Shown in pieces: positions 1-8,609 of a stretch of 64,000 bases of DNA; the stretch's first letter is position 1, and the number at the start of each line of letters is the position of its first letter. The stretch is from assembly GCA_022820665.1 (NCBI GenBank), contig JAJEFB010000034.1, positions 48,626 to 112,625 of the forward strand, written 5' to 3'. The notes under the pieces were generated by a model. The model ran no database searches and was not told where the DNA came from. It saw only the letters and a program-made list of their open reading frames with translations. A program made the translations under genes and the position numbers. The DNA is from Anaerolineae bacterium (GTDB taxonomy: Bacteria > Chloroflexota > Anaerolineae > Aggregatilineales > Phototrophicaceae).

Positions 1-24
1 AAAGGATGCCTTGCGGATTGCCAC

Positions 25-52
25 TTGGCATCGCGGTCGACCTTGCTATAAT
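25..52 (+). promoter_or_regulatory. sigma70-type promoter for rplI
   Basis: A -35 box TTGGCA (25-30) and a perfect -10 TATAAT (47-52) are separated by 16 bp. Transcription would start near 59, giving a leader of about 115 nt before the rplI start codon. The GC-rich leader could fold, but I recognise no known ribosomal-protein leader motif in it. Confidence 0.7.
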
Positions 53-173
53 ATCTGCCTTTAGTCAATGGATAAGTCTCCTGGCGCGTCGCGCGCGTCA
101 GAGCGAAGAGCGGGACGGGCGATAGTACCGTCTGAAGCGCCGAGTTGGGAAAAAGCAATATGAGGAAGCAACG

Positions 174-815
174 ATGAAAGTTATTCTGCTGCAGGACTTG
201 TACAAACATGGGGTAGCGGGCGAAGTGGTCAAAGTTGCGGATGGCTTCGCGCGCAACTATTTGATTCCCCGCAAGATGGCCATCCAAGCCAGCGAATCCG
301 CGTTGCGTCGAACGGAAAATGTCCGCAAGAATGTCGAAGCGCGCAAAGCGCAATACAACAATATGCTCAATGATTTGGGACGACAGATCGACGGCGTAGA
401 GTTGATCTTTGGCCGCCGCGCCGCGTCCACGGGCAAGCTATTTGGCTCGGTGACGACACAGGAAATCGCCGACGAACTTGATCGCGTGACCAGTGTTGAC
501 ATCAACAGACGACGTATCAGCCAGCAATCGCTGCGAGAGATCGGCACGCATCAGGTGCCAGTGCGCCTCGGTACCGAAGTTTCCCCGATGCTGACGATTA
601 CTATCGTGCCCGAGGACGAATTGAGCGAATTCCTGGCCGCACGCGAACGCGGCGAAAAAGTCTCCGCCGAAGATATCATGATGGAAGGGTTCAGTTACGC
701 TACATCGGCAACGGACGAAGAAACCGAAGCCGCTGAAGCCTCCGACGAGGCGGAAGCCAGCGAGCCGCAAGCCGCGGACGAGCCGGCAATGGAAGGTGTC
801 GAAGCCGAAACGTGA
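174..815 (+). CDS. rplI: 50S ribosomal protein L9 with acidic C-terminal extension
   Basis: This is the large-subunit protein bL9, which binds 23S rRNA near the L1 stalk. The N-terminal domain begins MKVILLQDL and carries the family signature around GxVVKVADGFARNYLIPR (residues 16-33), followed by the long connecting helix and the C-terminal domain to about residue 148. Usual bL9 length is about 150 residues. This one has 213, because an extra ~60-residue tail rich in Glu, Ala, Ser and Asp follows the conserved domain. GAGGAA at 162-167 sits 6 nt before the ATG and fixes the start. It is transcribed from the promoter at 25-52 and may be followed by a weak terminator at 857-900. The function of the tail is unknown, but the family assignment is secure. 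Confidence 0.95.
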   Translation: MKVILLQDLYKHGVAGEVVKVADGFARNYLIPRKMAIQASESALRRTENVRKNVEARKAQYNNMLNDLGRQIDGVELIFGRRAASTGKLFGSVTTQEIADELDRVTSVDINRRRISQQSLREIGTHQVPVRLGTEVSPMLTITIVPEDELSEFLAARERGEKVSAEDIMMEGFSYATSATDEETEAAEASDEAEASEPQAADEPAMEGVEAET

Positions 816-856
816 TCAAGAAGACCGCCGCGCCATACAGCCGAATAATGCATCCT

Positions 857-900
857 TAGCCCCGTTGGTTCCAGCAAGTAAAGAACGAACGGGGCTATTT
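857..900 (+). terminator. possible terminator downstream of rplI
   Basis: An inverted repeat of 10 bp (857-866 and 888-897) brackets a 21-nt loop and is followed by only three or four T residues. The stem is perfect, but the loop is long and the U-tract short, so termination may be partial. Confidence 0.4.
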
Positions 901-921
901 GATTAAGGGTCGCCAGGTCGC

Positions 922-2085
922 ATGGATGCCTACTCTCTTGGACAATTCCTGCGCAGTTCACGCGAAGCGAAAGAGATCGAGTTGGCGGAGGTTGTCGCCA
1001 AGCTGCGGATACGGCAGCCGATTCTGGAAGCATTTGAAGTCGGCGACTTTGCCGCCACCGAAATGTCCGAAATCCAGGTCCGCGGCATGCTGCGCAACTA
1101 CGCGCGCTTCCTGGGCTTGGATGAAGATGATGTCTTGCGGCTTTATGACGACGCTCGCTTCGGCAAGAGCAGGCGTCGTCGTTGGCTCTGGCGCAGCGAT
1201 AGAAAAGCCGACAGGAGCAGCCGACGCGGCGATCCGCCGCTACCCATGCAGGAAATCGACATCGAACAGAGCCGCAGCTTTCACCGACGTCGACTTTGGA
1301 GTGTATTCGCGCTGTTGGTCTTTTCCATCGCCGCCATCGGGACCATCGCATTTGTCACGATGGAACTGATAGGTCCTCAAGGCGCGGGGGAAGTCGCGGA
1401 CAGCACAGCGGTAGCAGAGGCGCAGATTACCGCCCCACCTGTCCAAACCCTTGAAGCGGCGCCAACGGCTGCGCCGACGATCGCGACGTCAAGTCCCGCG
1501 CTCCGCTCCCGGTACAGCGGCAATGGCGTCCTCGTCAACATCCTGGTAACGCAGCGTAATTGGATGCGCATCATCGGCGATGGAGTTGAGCGCTTTGCCG
1601 GCATCGCCGTGCCGGATACCGTAGTTGAGTACAGCGCCTTGACGGAGATTGTCCTGAGCGCCAGCAACGCGAAGGGGCTTGATATTGAGTGGAACGGTCA
1701 GCCGCAGCAGCGCGCTGGCGGGCGCGGGCAGCGCGTGGATATTCGCTTCTCGGCGACGGATATCGCGTACAGCTTGGGTCCTGCCGGTGCGCCCACGCTG
1801 GTTAGCCCGACGACGCGGGCCACAGCTTACGCCGCTATGACCATTGCCGCGTTGACACCGAGCGACACGCCGGGTCCCAGCCCAACGCCGACCTTGACGC
1901 CTGTGCCGACCGATACCTTGACTCTTACGCCTGTGCCCACCCTTAGGCCCAGCATCACGCCCACAGCGAGCAATACGCCAACCGCCACCAAAACGCCGAC
2001 GATCACCTTGACGCCGACGGAGACGGCAATCCTGCCGCCGCGGATGACGCAGGCGGGGTTGATAACGAAGAAACAAAGCGCCTGA
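922..2085 (+). CDS. RodZ-like membrane helix-turn-helix protein
   Basis: The N-terminal ~75 residues form a Cro/C1-type helix-turn-helix of the HTH_25 kind found in RodZ, with the pattern LGQFLRSSREAKEIELAEVVAKL and an IQVRGMLRNYARFLGLD segment. A basic stretch precedes a single membrane segment at about residues 125-147. Outside lies a DUF4115-like beta domain (about 190-295, with the typical WMRI and VDIRF strands). The last ~70 residues are a low-complexity Thr/Pro-rich tail. RodZ anchors MreB filaments to the membrane in rod-shaped cells, and a similar cell-shape role is inferred here. The wall-spanning Thr/Pro tail is not typical of the E. coli protein. It could alternatively be a membrane-bound regulator. 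It lies 100 nt after rplI on the same strand, upstream of rimO. Confidence 0.8.
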   Translation: MDAYSLGQFLRSSREAKEIELAEVVAKLRIRQPILEAFEVGDFAATEMSEIQVRGMLRNYARFLGLDEDDVLRLYDDARFGKSRRRRWLWRSDRKADRSSRRGDPPLPMQEIDIEQSRSFHRRRLWSVFALLVFSIAAIGTIAFVTMELIGPQGAGEVADSTAVAEAQITAPPVQTLEAAPTAAPTIATSSPALRSRYSGNGVLVNILVTQRNWMRIIGDGVERFAGIAVPDTVVEYSALTEIVLSASNAKGLDIEWNGQPQQRAGGRGQRVDIRFSATDIAYSLGPAGAPTLVSPTTRATAYAAMTIAALTPSDTPGPSPTPTLTPVPTDTLTLTPVPTLRPSITPTASNTPTATKTPTITLTPTETAILPPRMTQAGLITKKQSA

Positions 2086-2148
2086 TGTCCGTTCCGTTTC
2101 TGACGGACCTGGGCTATCATAACGGCTTCTGAATGACGGGATAAATTC

Positions 2149-3603
2149 ATGCGGATTCCAGTCGACCTACCAAAACGCGACAAATATTTCTTGCTCAGCC
2201 TGGGCTGCTCCAAGAATTCGGTGGACAGCGAGAGCATCGCGCAAATATTGCACGGGCGTGGCATGAGCGGCACAGGCGATCCAGAATCGGCCGAGGTGAT
2301 GATCGTCAATACCTGCGGCTTCATCAACACGGCCAAAGAAGAATCGATCGCGGCCTTGCGCGAACTGGCGGAAGTCAAGCGCGCGGACCAGATGCTGATC
2401 GCTGCGGGCTGCTTGTCCCAGCGCTACGGTGAGACCTTGGCGCAAGAAGTGCCCGGTTTGGATGGCGTGATCGGCACGCGGCGCTGGATGGATATCTTCG
2501 ATCTCATCACCCGGCTGCGCCAGCGAAAGCACCCGGAACCGCTTTATCACTTGCCCACCGATGCCAAGGTAGTCGGGCTGGAGGAAAAAGGCGTTCTGCG
2601 CGCCAGCGTTCAAGGCGCTTACGCCTATTTGAAGATCGCGGATGGCTGCCGCCGGCCCTGCGCTTTCTGCGCCATTCCAGGGATCAAAGGCACGGCGGTC
2701 AGCCGGCCGCTGGAATCCATTGTGGCCGAGGCTTCGCGATTGCAGGATACAGGCCTGAAAGAGCTGATGCTGATCGCGCAAGATAGCACCGACTATGGCT
2801 ATGACCTGGGAATGAAAGACGGATTGGCCCAGCTTCTGGACGCGATTGCCGAAGCTGCGCCCGGGATTCCCTGGCTGCGCATCATGTACGCATATCCCGG
2901 TTATGTCACGCCACGTCTAATGGAGACCATGGCGAAACACAGACAGGTCTTGCCATACCTGGATATGCCATTGCAGCACGGCCATCGCGAAACGCTGAAG
3001 CGCATGAGACGTCCGGCCAAGGTCGAATGGGTCTACCAGACAATTGGCAAGTTGAGAGAACTGATGCCGGACCTGGCGGTGCGCACAACCTTTATCGTGG
3101 GTTATCCCGGCGAAACGGAAGAAGAGTTCCATGCCCTTTTGACCATGCTGCGCGATCTGGAGTTTGATCGCGTCGGCGCTTTCCAATACAGTTACGAATT
3201 GGGTACACCGAGCGCCGCATTGCCCAATCATGTTGACGACGCGATTAAGCTGGACCGTTACGAGCGACTGATGGAATTGCAGCAGGGTATCAGTTTGAAG
3301 AAAAACCAGGAGCTGGTCGGCAAAACACTGGATATCTTGGTAGAAGGCCATGGCGTCGGCGAAGATGAAGACGGCCTGAATACGGGCGATGTCATAAGCT
3401 TGGGTCGCAGCTACCGCGACGCGCCGGAAATCGACGGATACGTGCTGGTGGAAGGCGAATTGCCGGTCGGGGAGATCGTCCCGGCGCGCGTAACCGGCGC
3501 AACCGCCTATGATTTGTTGGCGACGGTAGACTTGAAGTCGCCCGCCATCGTTGAGGCGAGCAGAATTTACGGCGAAGGCATGATTGATCTCAAATCCGTC
3601 TAA
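2149..3603 (+). CDS. rimO: ribosomal protein S12 methylthiotransferase RimO
   Basis: RimO adds a methylthio group to the conserved Asp of ribosomal protein S12, using two iron-sulfur clusters and radical SAM chemistry. The N-terminal MTTase domain shows the three cluster cysteines C20 (LGCSKNSVD), C56 (NTCGFI) and C88 (AAGCLSQRY). The radical-SAM motif is C167-x3-C171-x2-C174 (DGCRRPCAFC). A C-terminal TRAM domain follows from roughly residue 380. The LGCSKNSVD signature and the GCRRPCAFCAIP loop favour RimO over the tRNA-modifying MiaB. The length of 484 residues is somewhat longer than the usual ~440. It is convergent with the O-methyltransferase at 3616, with only 12 nt between the stop codons and no obvious terminator. 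Confidence 0.93.
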   Translation: MRIPVDLPKRDKYFLLSLGCSKNSVDSESIAQILHGRGMSGTGDPESAEVMIVNTCGFINTAKEESIAALRELAEVKRADQMLIAAGCLSQRYGETLAQEVPGLDGVIGTRRWMDIFDLITRLRQRKHPEPLYHLPTDAKVVGLEEKGVLRASVQGAYAYLKIADGCRRPCAFCAIPGIKGTAVSRPLESIVAEASRLQDTGLKELMLIAQDSTDYGYDLGMKDGLAQLLDAIAEAAPGIPWLRIMYAYPGYVTPRLMETMAKHRQVLPYLDMPLQHGHRETLKRMRRPAKVEWVYQTIGKLRELMPDLAVRTTFIVGYPGETEEEFHALLTMLRDLEFDRVGAFQYSYELGTPSAALPNHVDDAIKLDRYERLMELQQGISLKKNQELVGKTLDILVEGHGVGEDEDGLNTGDVISLGRSYRDAPEIDGYVLVEGELPVGEIVPARVTGATAYDLLATVDLKSPAIVEASRIYGEGMIDLKSV

Positions 3604-3615
3604 CGCTGCCGCGCG

Positions 3616-4257
3616 TCAATCAACCTTGACCCCCAAAGCCAAGCCGTCCCCGACTTCGATGATTGTGCTTTCAAATGCCGGGTGCTCGGCCAGCATCTGG
3701 TTGAAGCGAACCAGCCCGTAATCGTCTTCGCTTTGCGGGCTCAGGATTTGACCGCCCCAAAAGGCATTATGCGCCATGACAATGCCGCCGCAGCGCAGGT
3801 GTTCCGCGGCCCAACTAAAGTAATGCGGGTAGCTGACCTTGTCGGCATCGACGAAAAGCGCGTCAAAGGGCGCGTCCACTGCCAGCTTGTCCAGGATCTG
3901 CCTGCCGTCTCCCTGCAGCACCGATACCTTGTCAGCCAAACCTGCCCGCTGAATATGAGCGCGCGCCAAAGCGCAATGCTGGCTGCTCTTGTCAATTGTT
4001 ATCAGCCGGCCATCACTGGGCAAAGCCCGCGCGATCCAAATGGCGCTGTAGCCGGCCAGGGCGCCAACTTCAACGACTTTCCGCGCGGCGCACATTCGTA
4101 CAAAGAGCTGGACCATCAAGCCTTCATGCGGCTGCAGATTGATTTGCGGCAGGCCGTGTTCGGCAGTTTGCTGACGGACAAAGGCCAGCAGCTCGTCTTC
4201 GCGAACAAATATGTCGTTCACGTATTCGCGCAATTGCTGCGTTATAGTTTCGTTCAT
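3616..4257 (-). CDS. class I SAM-dependent O-methyltransferase
   Basis: The protein matches the catechol/caffeoyl-CoA-type O-methyltransferase family (Methyltransf_3). Motif I is VVEVGALAGYSAIWIA (about 62-77), followed by an acidic loop ITIDKS and a LFVDADKVSYPHYF strand that holds the metal- and substrate-binding Asp typical of this family. At 213 residues it has normal length. It starts 2 nt after the stop of RNase Z, so the two are translationally coupled at the end of the long minus-strand gene run. The natural acceptor cannot be told from sequence. Confidence 0.85.
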   Translation of the reverse strand: MNETITQQLREYVNDIFVREDELLAFVRQQTAEHGLPQINLQPHEGLMVQLFVRMCAARKVVEVGALAGYSAIWIARALPSDGRLITIDKSSQHCALARAHIQRAGLADKVSVLQGDGRQILDKLAVDAPFDALFVDADKVSYPHYFSWAAEHLRCGGIVMAHNAFWGGQILSPQSEDDYGLVRFNQMLAEHPAFESTIIEVGDGLALGVKVD

Positions 4258-4259
4258 GA

Positions 4260-5249
4260 TTACTCTCCAGTCTCGACAAGGTCGTCCTTGGCGCCCGCGG
4301 CGTCGCGCCGCTTGATCTTCTGAGGGAGGCGATCGCGAAAAACAGCGAAGTGATCCAGATCGCGCGCCACATAGGAGTTTGAGAAATGTCGTCGCGCTTC
4401 GCGTATGACCTCGAACTCCCGGTAGCGCCGGGAAATATGTGTCAGGAACAGGTACTTGACGTTACAGTCGCGCGCAAGTTCCGCCGCCTGCCGCGCGGTG
4501 ATATGGCCAACCTGTTCGGCGATATCGGCGTGCTCGTCGAGATAAGTCGACTCAATCACCAGGGCGTCGGCATCCTGCACCGCTGCGTGCAAGTTATTCG
4601 TTTGAGCAACATCGCCGGTCACCACGACTTTAGCGCCTTTGATCAGGCCCCCCAATACCTGATCCGGATTGATCGTCCGGCCATCGGCGAGCCTCACCGC
4701 TTGTCCCGCCACCAGTCGGCTTCTTTCGGGTCCCATCGGTACGCCAAGCGCCTCGGCCCGGTCGGCCAAAAACGGACGGCGCGAATCCTCTTCAAATATA
4801 TAGCCGTAACACTCGCGGCCACGGTGGTGAACTGGAAACGCGCGCACGGAGAACTTACGTCCTTTGAAGAGCAGCTTGTCCGGCATGGTGCGGTAGAAAT
4901 AAATCGGCAGCGGTGGCGTCTCCTTGCGGAACACCACCTCGTAGACCAGCGACTGAACGCGCTCTATGGCCGGCAAGCCTCCCCAGATGTGGATTTCTTC
5001 CATCGCTTCCCAACGTCCAAAGGTAGAAAGCAAGCCGCCCAAACCCAGCAAATGGTCCAGGTGGGCATGGGTCAAGAAGATATGATTCAGACGCTTGAAA
5101 CCAATGCCGCTGCGCAGAATCTGCCGCTGCGTGCCTTCTCCACAATCGACCAGAAAGCGCTGTTCTTCAGCAAGAATCGCCAGCGACGGCAAGCCGCGAT
5201 GAATCGAAGGCGCGGATGCCGATGTGCCCAGGAATACAAGTTCGAACAT
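4260..5249 (-). CDS. rnz: ribonuclease Z (tRNA 3' endonuclease)
   Basis: This is a metallo-beta-lactamase-fold endonuclease that cleaves the 3' trailer of tRNA precursors. The N-terminus MFELVFLGTSASAPS and the FLVDCGEGTQRQ strand are characteristic. The zinc motif HxHxDH is at residues 61-66 (THAHLDHLLG). Later metal ligands include GDVAQT, and a C-terminal His occurs in FLTHIS. Length is 329, close to the ~310 of bacterial RNase Z. Its ATG directly abuts the stop codon of the upstream membrane glycosyltransferase gene, implying coupled translation. The C-terminus is followed immediately by the O-methyltransferase. Confidence 0.92.
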   Translation of the reverse strand: MFELVFLGTSASAPSIHRGLPSLAILAEEQRFLVDCGEGTQRQILRSGIGFKRLNHIFLTHAHLDHLLGLGGLLSTFGRWEAMEEIHIWGGLPAIERVQSLVYEVVFRKETPPLPIYFYRTMPDKLLFKGRKFSVRAFPVHHRGRECYGYIFEEDSRRPFLADRAEALGVPMGPERSRLVAGQAVRLADGRTINPDQVLGGLIKGAKVVVTGDVAQTNNLHAAVQDADALVIESTYLDEHADIAEQVGHITARQAAELARDCNVKYLFLTHISRRYREFEVIREARRHFSNSYVARDLDHFAVFRDRLPQKIKRRDAAGAKDDLVETGE

Positions 5250-7343
5250 TCAGTTGCTGCCTTCTTCGGTGTTGGGGTTTTCTTGCACCTCTATAGCATA
5301 CAGGAAGATGCGATCACCGTAAGGTTGATCATCCTTAAAGGCAGAGAGGCGTTCCGCCACCGTTTGGCGGTATGCGCCCACAGATACGAAGTATTCGCCA
5401 GCCAACGCAGTCTCTGGCAAGACTATGGAAGTCACTTGAATGAAGACATCACGATCGTGCAGGCGCGCTGGATTTACGCTGATCACATCGCGCCCCTTGA
5501 TCAAGGTGACCGGATCGGAGAGAATATGCGTGAAGAGTGTAAGATCCGCCGGGACCATGCCTTCCGCCCGCCAATATGTAATCACATCCACCGTCTCGCC
5601 TGGCAAGTACTGGCGTTCCACATTGGGCTGATAGCCGAGAAAGGTCAGGTTTGCGCCGAAACGGATGGGGGCCGGTACAGGCACCGCCTCCCCGGCAAAA
5701 TCGGGGTCATACCAGACTGGCGCCATGGTAGTGAATTCGCCGGCGCGGTCCGCCAGCAAGTCCGCTAGCTCAAGTTCAATGACTGTATTACGCGGAAGCT
5801 TGCCAACAGCCGGCTGGCCGTACGACAACCACTCCCACAAGTAAGGGTGCGCGTTATTGCGGTTTTCCTCCCTGAAGAACACCACGCGTTGTCGAGCGCC
5901 ACCATCTGCCAGTATCAGACTTCTCGCGCAATCCGCTTCATCGTAGTCGAGATCGCTGCGGTTCATCATTAACAAGGTCTTTTCGCTGTCGTTCAACAAT
6001 TCTTTTGGCTCGGTATTTTGCCAATTGGAATTGCAGAAGACGGTCGGTATGTCATTGCCCATGGCATCGAGATAATGCGCAATTAGACCCAACTCGCCGC
6101 TGACCAAAGGGACAACCCGCTCGTCGTTGCGCCAGCCGACAAAAAGATCTTGCCAAGTCCAGAGAAAGTTAAGCGCAAACAGGCACAGTGCCCCGGCAAC
6201 TGCCATCCTGCGAAAGACTACGTCAGCGAAAATCGAAGTCCGGATCAAAGAGTAAAAGCCGATGCCAAAAAAGAGCGCGAGCTGCGGCAAGATGACCGCC
6301 ATGCGCGCGAAATTGGGGCTCTCTTTGACGATCAGCGCGGCCGGCAGCGCAACGAAACCCGTGATCAACAGCAGCATGAAGCGGGGTCTGTGCCGGCGAA
6401 CAATGCAAATGACGATGCCCACGAGCGCGAACAAGCCGCTAAAGGCGTCGACGAGAGGACGATCGGGCAGATTGTGCAGAGGATTGCTATCGCCTATGCG
6501 CACGACCCCGAGCAAGCCGTCGACGATGGAGCGCAGCAAGCCGTCGGTGTATTGCGACAAGATCCGCTGGCCGGCGGCGTATTGGGGCACATTGATCGAC
6601 GAGATCAGATATGGCATAGCGATGATGATCATAACGAGAATCGCGAAACCGGTGTAGCTGCGGCGCTGCCGAAACATGGCATTGCGGATGTACAAGAGAT
6701 GTCCAATGTACAACATGCAACCCAAGACAATGAACAAGCTTGAAGGATGTAGATAAAAGCCCATGCCGAGCAAGGCGCCCAGCGCCGCAAAGGAAATGAC
6801 ATTGGAGGTTACAACGCGCGTGCGCCGGTACACGGGCAGCGACCGGGCAAGCGCCAACATGGTGGCCGAGACCAGAAACACGACTACGGCATCGCTGGTG
6901 ACACTGCGCGCGAGGATGATATTGCTCAGGTTAAAAGCCACCAGTCCCGATGACATGACACCGACAATGGGATTAAAAAGATGCCTGCCGAGGGTGTAGA
7001 TAATGGCAATCGAGACCAGGCTCAACCAGACGGAGAGAATCCGGTAGCCGATGGTGCCCTCGCCCACAAAGAGCGTCACAACGGCGACAAAGACATGGTA
7101 CATGCCTTCGCGACCGCCGCCCTCGCCGGGGAAAAAGACGAAGATATCGCCTTGCCGAACGTTGTCGACCAGACGAATGTTGATGATCTCGTCTTCACTG
7201 AAGCCACCGGGAACATTTGCCAGATCGGCCGTTCGAAGGAGAGCGGCGAAAAGCAAGAGCAGGATGGCAAAAAAGTAGCTCATCCGGCTGGTCATCACCG
7301 CGTGGCCTTTTACCATGTTGATCAGCGTAGAGTCCGTTGTCAT
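5250..7343 (-). CDS. GT39/ArnT-like polytopic membrane glycosyltransferase
   Basis: The protein has about 697 residues and roughly a dozen hydrophobic segments. After the first membrane helix the extracellular loop carries GGFSEDEI, with the Asp51-Glu52 pair typical of the GT-C catalytic loop in the dolichyl-phosphate-mannose / ArnT (PMT_2) superfamily. A soluble C-terminal region (about 560-690) looks like a beta-sandwich, with the pattern LPGETVDVITYW. Enzymes of this type move a sugar from a polyprenyl-phosphate carrier to an extracytoplasmic acceptor. The start is supported by AGGGAAG five bases upstream. It lies between anchored glycosidase-like genes and rnz, so a role in cell-envelope glycans is plausible but inferred. 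Confidence 0.78.
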   Translation of the reverse strand: MTTDSTLINMVKGHAVMTSRMSYFFAILLLLFAALLRTADLANVPGGFSEDEIINIRLVDNVRQGDIFVFFPGEGGGREGMYHVFVAVVTLFVGEGTIGYRILSVWLSLVSIAIIYTLGRHLFNPIVGVMSSGLVAFNLSNIILARSVTSDAVVVFLVSATMLALARSLPVYRRTRVVTSNVISFAALGALLGMGFYLHPSSLFIVLGCMLYIGHLLYIRNAMFRQRRSYTGFAILVMIIIAMPYLISSINVPQYAAGQRILSQYTDGLLRSIVDGLLGVVRIGDSNPLHNLPDRPLVDAFSGLFALVGIVICIVRRHRPRFMLLLITGFVALPAALIVKESPNFARMAVILPQLALFFGIGFYSLIRTSIFADVVFRRMAVAGALCLFALNFLWTWQDLFVGWRNDERVVPLVSGELGLIAHYLDAMGNDIPTVFCNSNWQNTEPKELLNDSEKTLLMMNRSDLDYDEADCARSLILADGGARQRVVFFREENRNNAHPYLWEWLSYGQPAVGKLPRNTVIELELADLLADRAGEFTTMAPVWYDPDFAGEAVPVPAPIRFGANLTFLGYQPNVERQYLPGETVDVITYWRAEGMVPADLTLFTHILSDPVTLIKGRDVISVNPARLHDRDVFIQVTSIVLPETALAGEYFVSVGAYRQTVAERLSAFKDDQPYGDRIFLYAIEVQENPNTEEGSN

Positions 7344-7390
7344 GAGACTTCCCTAGTCTGCGTTAGCGGGATTAGGGCGAAAGCCGTCTG

Positions 7391-8608
7391 TCACGGACAG
7401 ACTGGAGCGATTTCTTCGCCAAGAGCCACTGGTCCATCGGCTGGGCGTCGCGCAATAATGTATTCTCCACAGACTTTGCGCATGTTCGCCAGCTTGATAT
7501 AAGCCTCGCGCGGCGCGCCGCTTGCAGGATCCAGGATAGACCACCAGTATTCTTCGTCCTGCGGCAGCCAGGTCAGATCCGGCATGTAAATCAGCGTCAT
7601 CAAGCCGATCCACGGGCGCCAGTTGGCAATGGCGTACTCATAAGCCCGCTCCAAATAGTCCGCCTGCTGCTCTTCGGTAACGCCAAACCAAGCATAGTCC
7701 GGGTTACGCGCATCGGTAGTGTATCCAAATTCCATGATTGCCATTTGACGCGCATCATCATTGTACCGCAACATGATCTTTCGCAAATCTTCCACGCGCC
7801 GAAAGGTAAACCAGCGCGCCTTAGCCTCTTGATCATCGGGACCAATCTCGGGCGGGGCGTAACCCGGAGCATGGACCCCGACGACATCAATGTATCGCTG
7901 GAAATCGTTACGGTACATGTGGTCAAGAAACACATCGTCGGGCGTGGCTCGCTCGTCGTTGGTGCCGGTCGGCGACAAACCTGCCGAGATCAATATGGCA
8001 TTCGAGTCCGCTTGCCGGATCGCCCGGCTGCAAGCCCCAAGCAACTCGACGTAGGCTGCCGCATCGGGCCGGGTATTGCCCCATTCGCGACCGAGGTTCG
8101 GTTCATTCCAGATCTGGTAGGCCGAAATTCGGCCGCGATAGCGTTGGGCAATAGCGGAACAGAAGTTGGCCCAGTTTCCAAGATCTGCCGGTGGCGAGTC
8201 GTGCGCGTCGGGATCGGCCGATTCCACACGAGCCCAGTCGGGGACTTTTCCCAAGCGCGCGACCAATTGCAATCCCCGCTCTTCAACCGACTCCACGATT
8301 CGATCAGACTGTTCCCACATCCACTGCCCCTTGCGCGGTTCCAGGTCGCTCCAGGCGAAGGTCTGTTTGACATGGCTGAAGGACATCAATCGGACTAAAT
8401 GGAGATGCAAGCCACGCTGCGGCTCGTTCCACCAGAGGAAGGTCTGTATGCCGTAGGTCAGTGACGGAAATGGCGGATCCACTATCGCGCTTGCCTTGAA
8501 AGGGTCTTGTTCCGGGCGGGTCCCTATCCAGACACTGGCGCCTGCAACAGCGATAGCCGCCAGCGCCAGCAGATAGGCGGGAACTCCCCGCGCCATGATC
8601 TTGAGCAT
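7391..8608 (-). CDS. membrane-anchored clan GH-A glycosidase-like protein (1 of 3)
   Basis: A short cytoplasmic start is followed by a signal anchor (about residues 9-25) and a TIM-barrel domain of the GH-A clan (GH5/GH39-like). The acid/base Glu169 lies in IWNEPNLGREW, and the candidate nucleophile Glu293 in IMEFGYTTD. Both are in the expected order, so the enzyme looks competent. The ATG at 8608 lies one base after the upstream stop codon. A GTG/ATG farther upstream would overlap the previous gene and is less likely. Paralogues lie immediately upstream (8610-10052) and in the C-terminal half of 10148-13015. Substrate is unknown. Anchoring suggests action on surface or nearby polysaccharide. 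Confidence 0.78.
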   Translation of the reverse strand: MLKIMARGVPAYLLALAAIAVAGASVWIGTRPEQDPFKASAIVDPPFPSLTYGIQTFLWWNEPQRGLHLHLVRLMSFSHVKQTFAWSDLEPRKGQWMWEQSDRIVESVEERGLQLVARLGKVPDWARVESADPDAHDSPPADLGNWANFCSAIAQRYRGRISAYQIWNEPNLGREWGNTRPDAAAYVELLGACSRAIRQADSNAILISAGLSPTGTNDERATPDDVFLDHMYRNDFQRYIDVVGVHAPGYAPPEIGPDDQEAKARWFTFRRVEDLRKIMLRYNDDARQMAIMEFGYTTDARNPDYAWFGVTEEQQADYLERAYEYAIANWRPWIGLMTLIYMPDLTWLPQDEEYWWSILDPASGAPREAYIKLANMRKVCGEYIIARRPADGPVALGEEIAPVCP

Positions 8609-8609
8609 C

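Noticed and set aside
1860..2010. DNA tandem repeat suggested by the Thr/Pro-rich tail of the RodZ-like gene.
   Set aside because: The repetition is at protein level (varied codons for PTPTxTPTP) and not a regular DNA repeat.
2088..2108. Small hairpin gtccgt/acggac between the RodZ-like gene and rimO as a terminator.
   Set aside because: Stem of only 6 bp and no T-run; insufficient for an intrinsic terminator.
4386..5768. Open frame of about 460 codons on the plus strand across RNase Z and the GT39 gene.
   Set aside because: Antisense shadow of two recognised genes; no family motif, and it spans both genes' boundaries.
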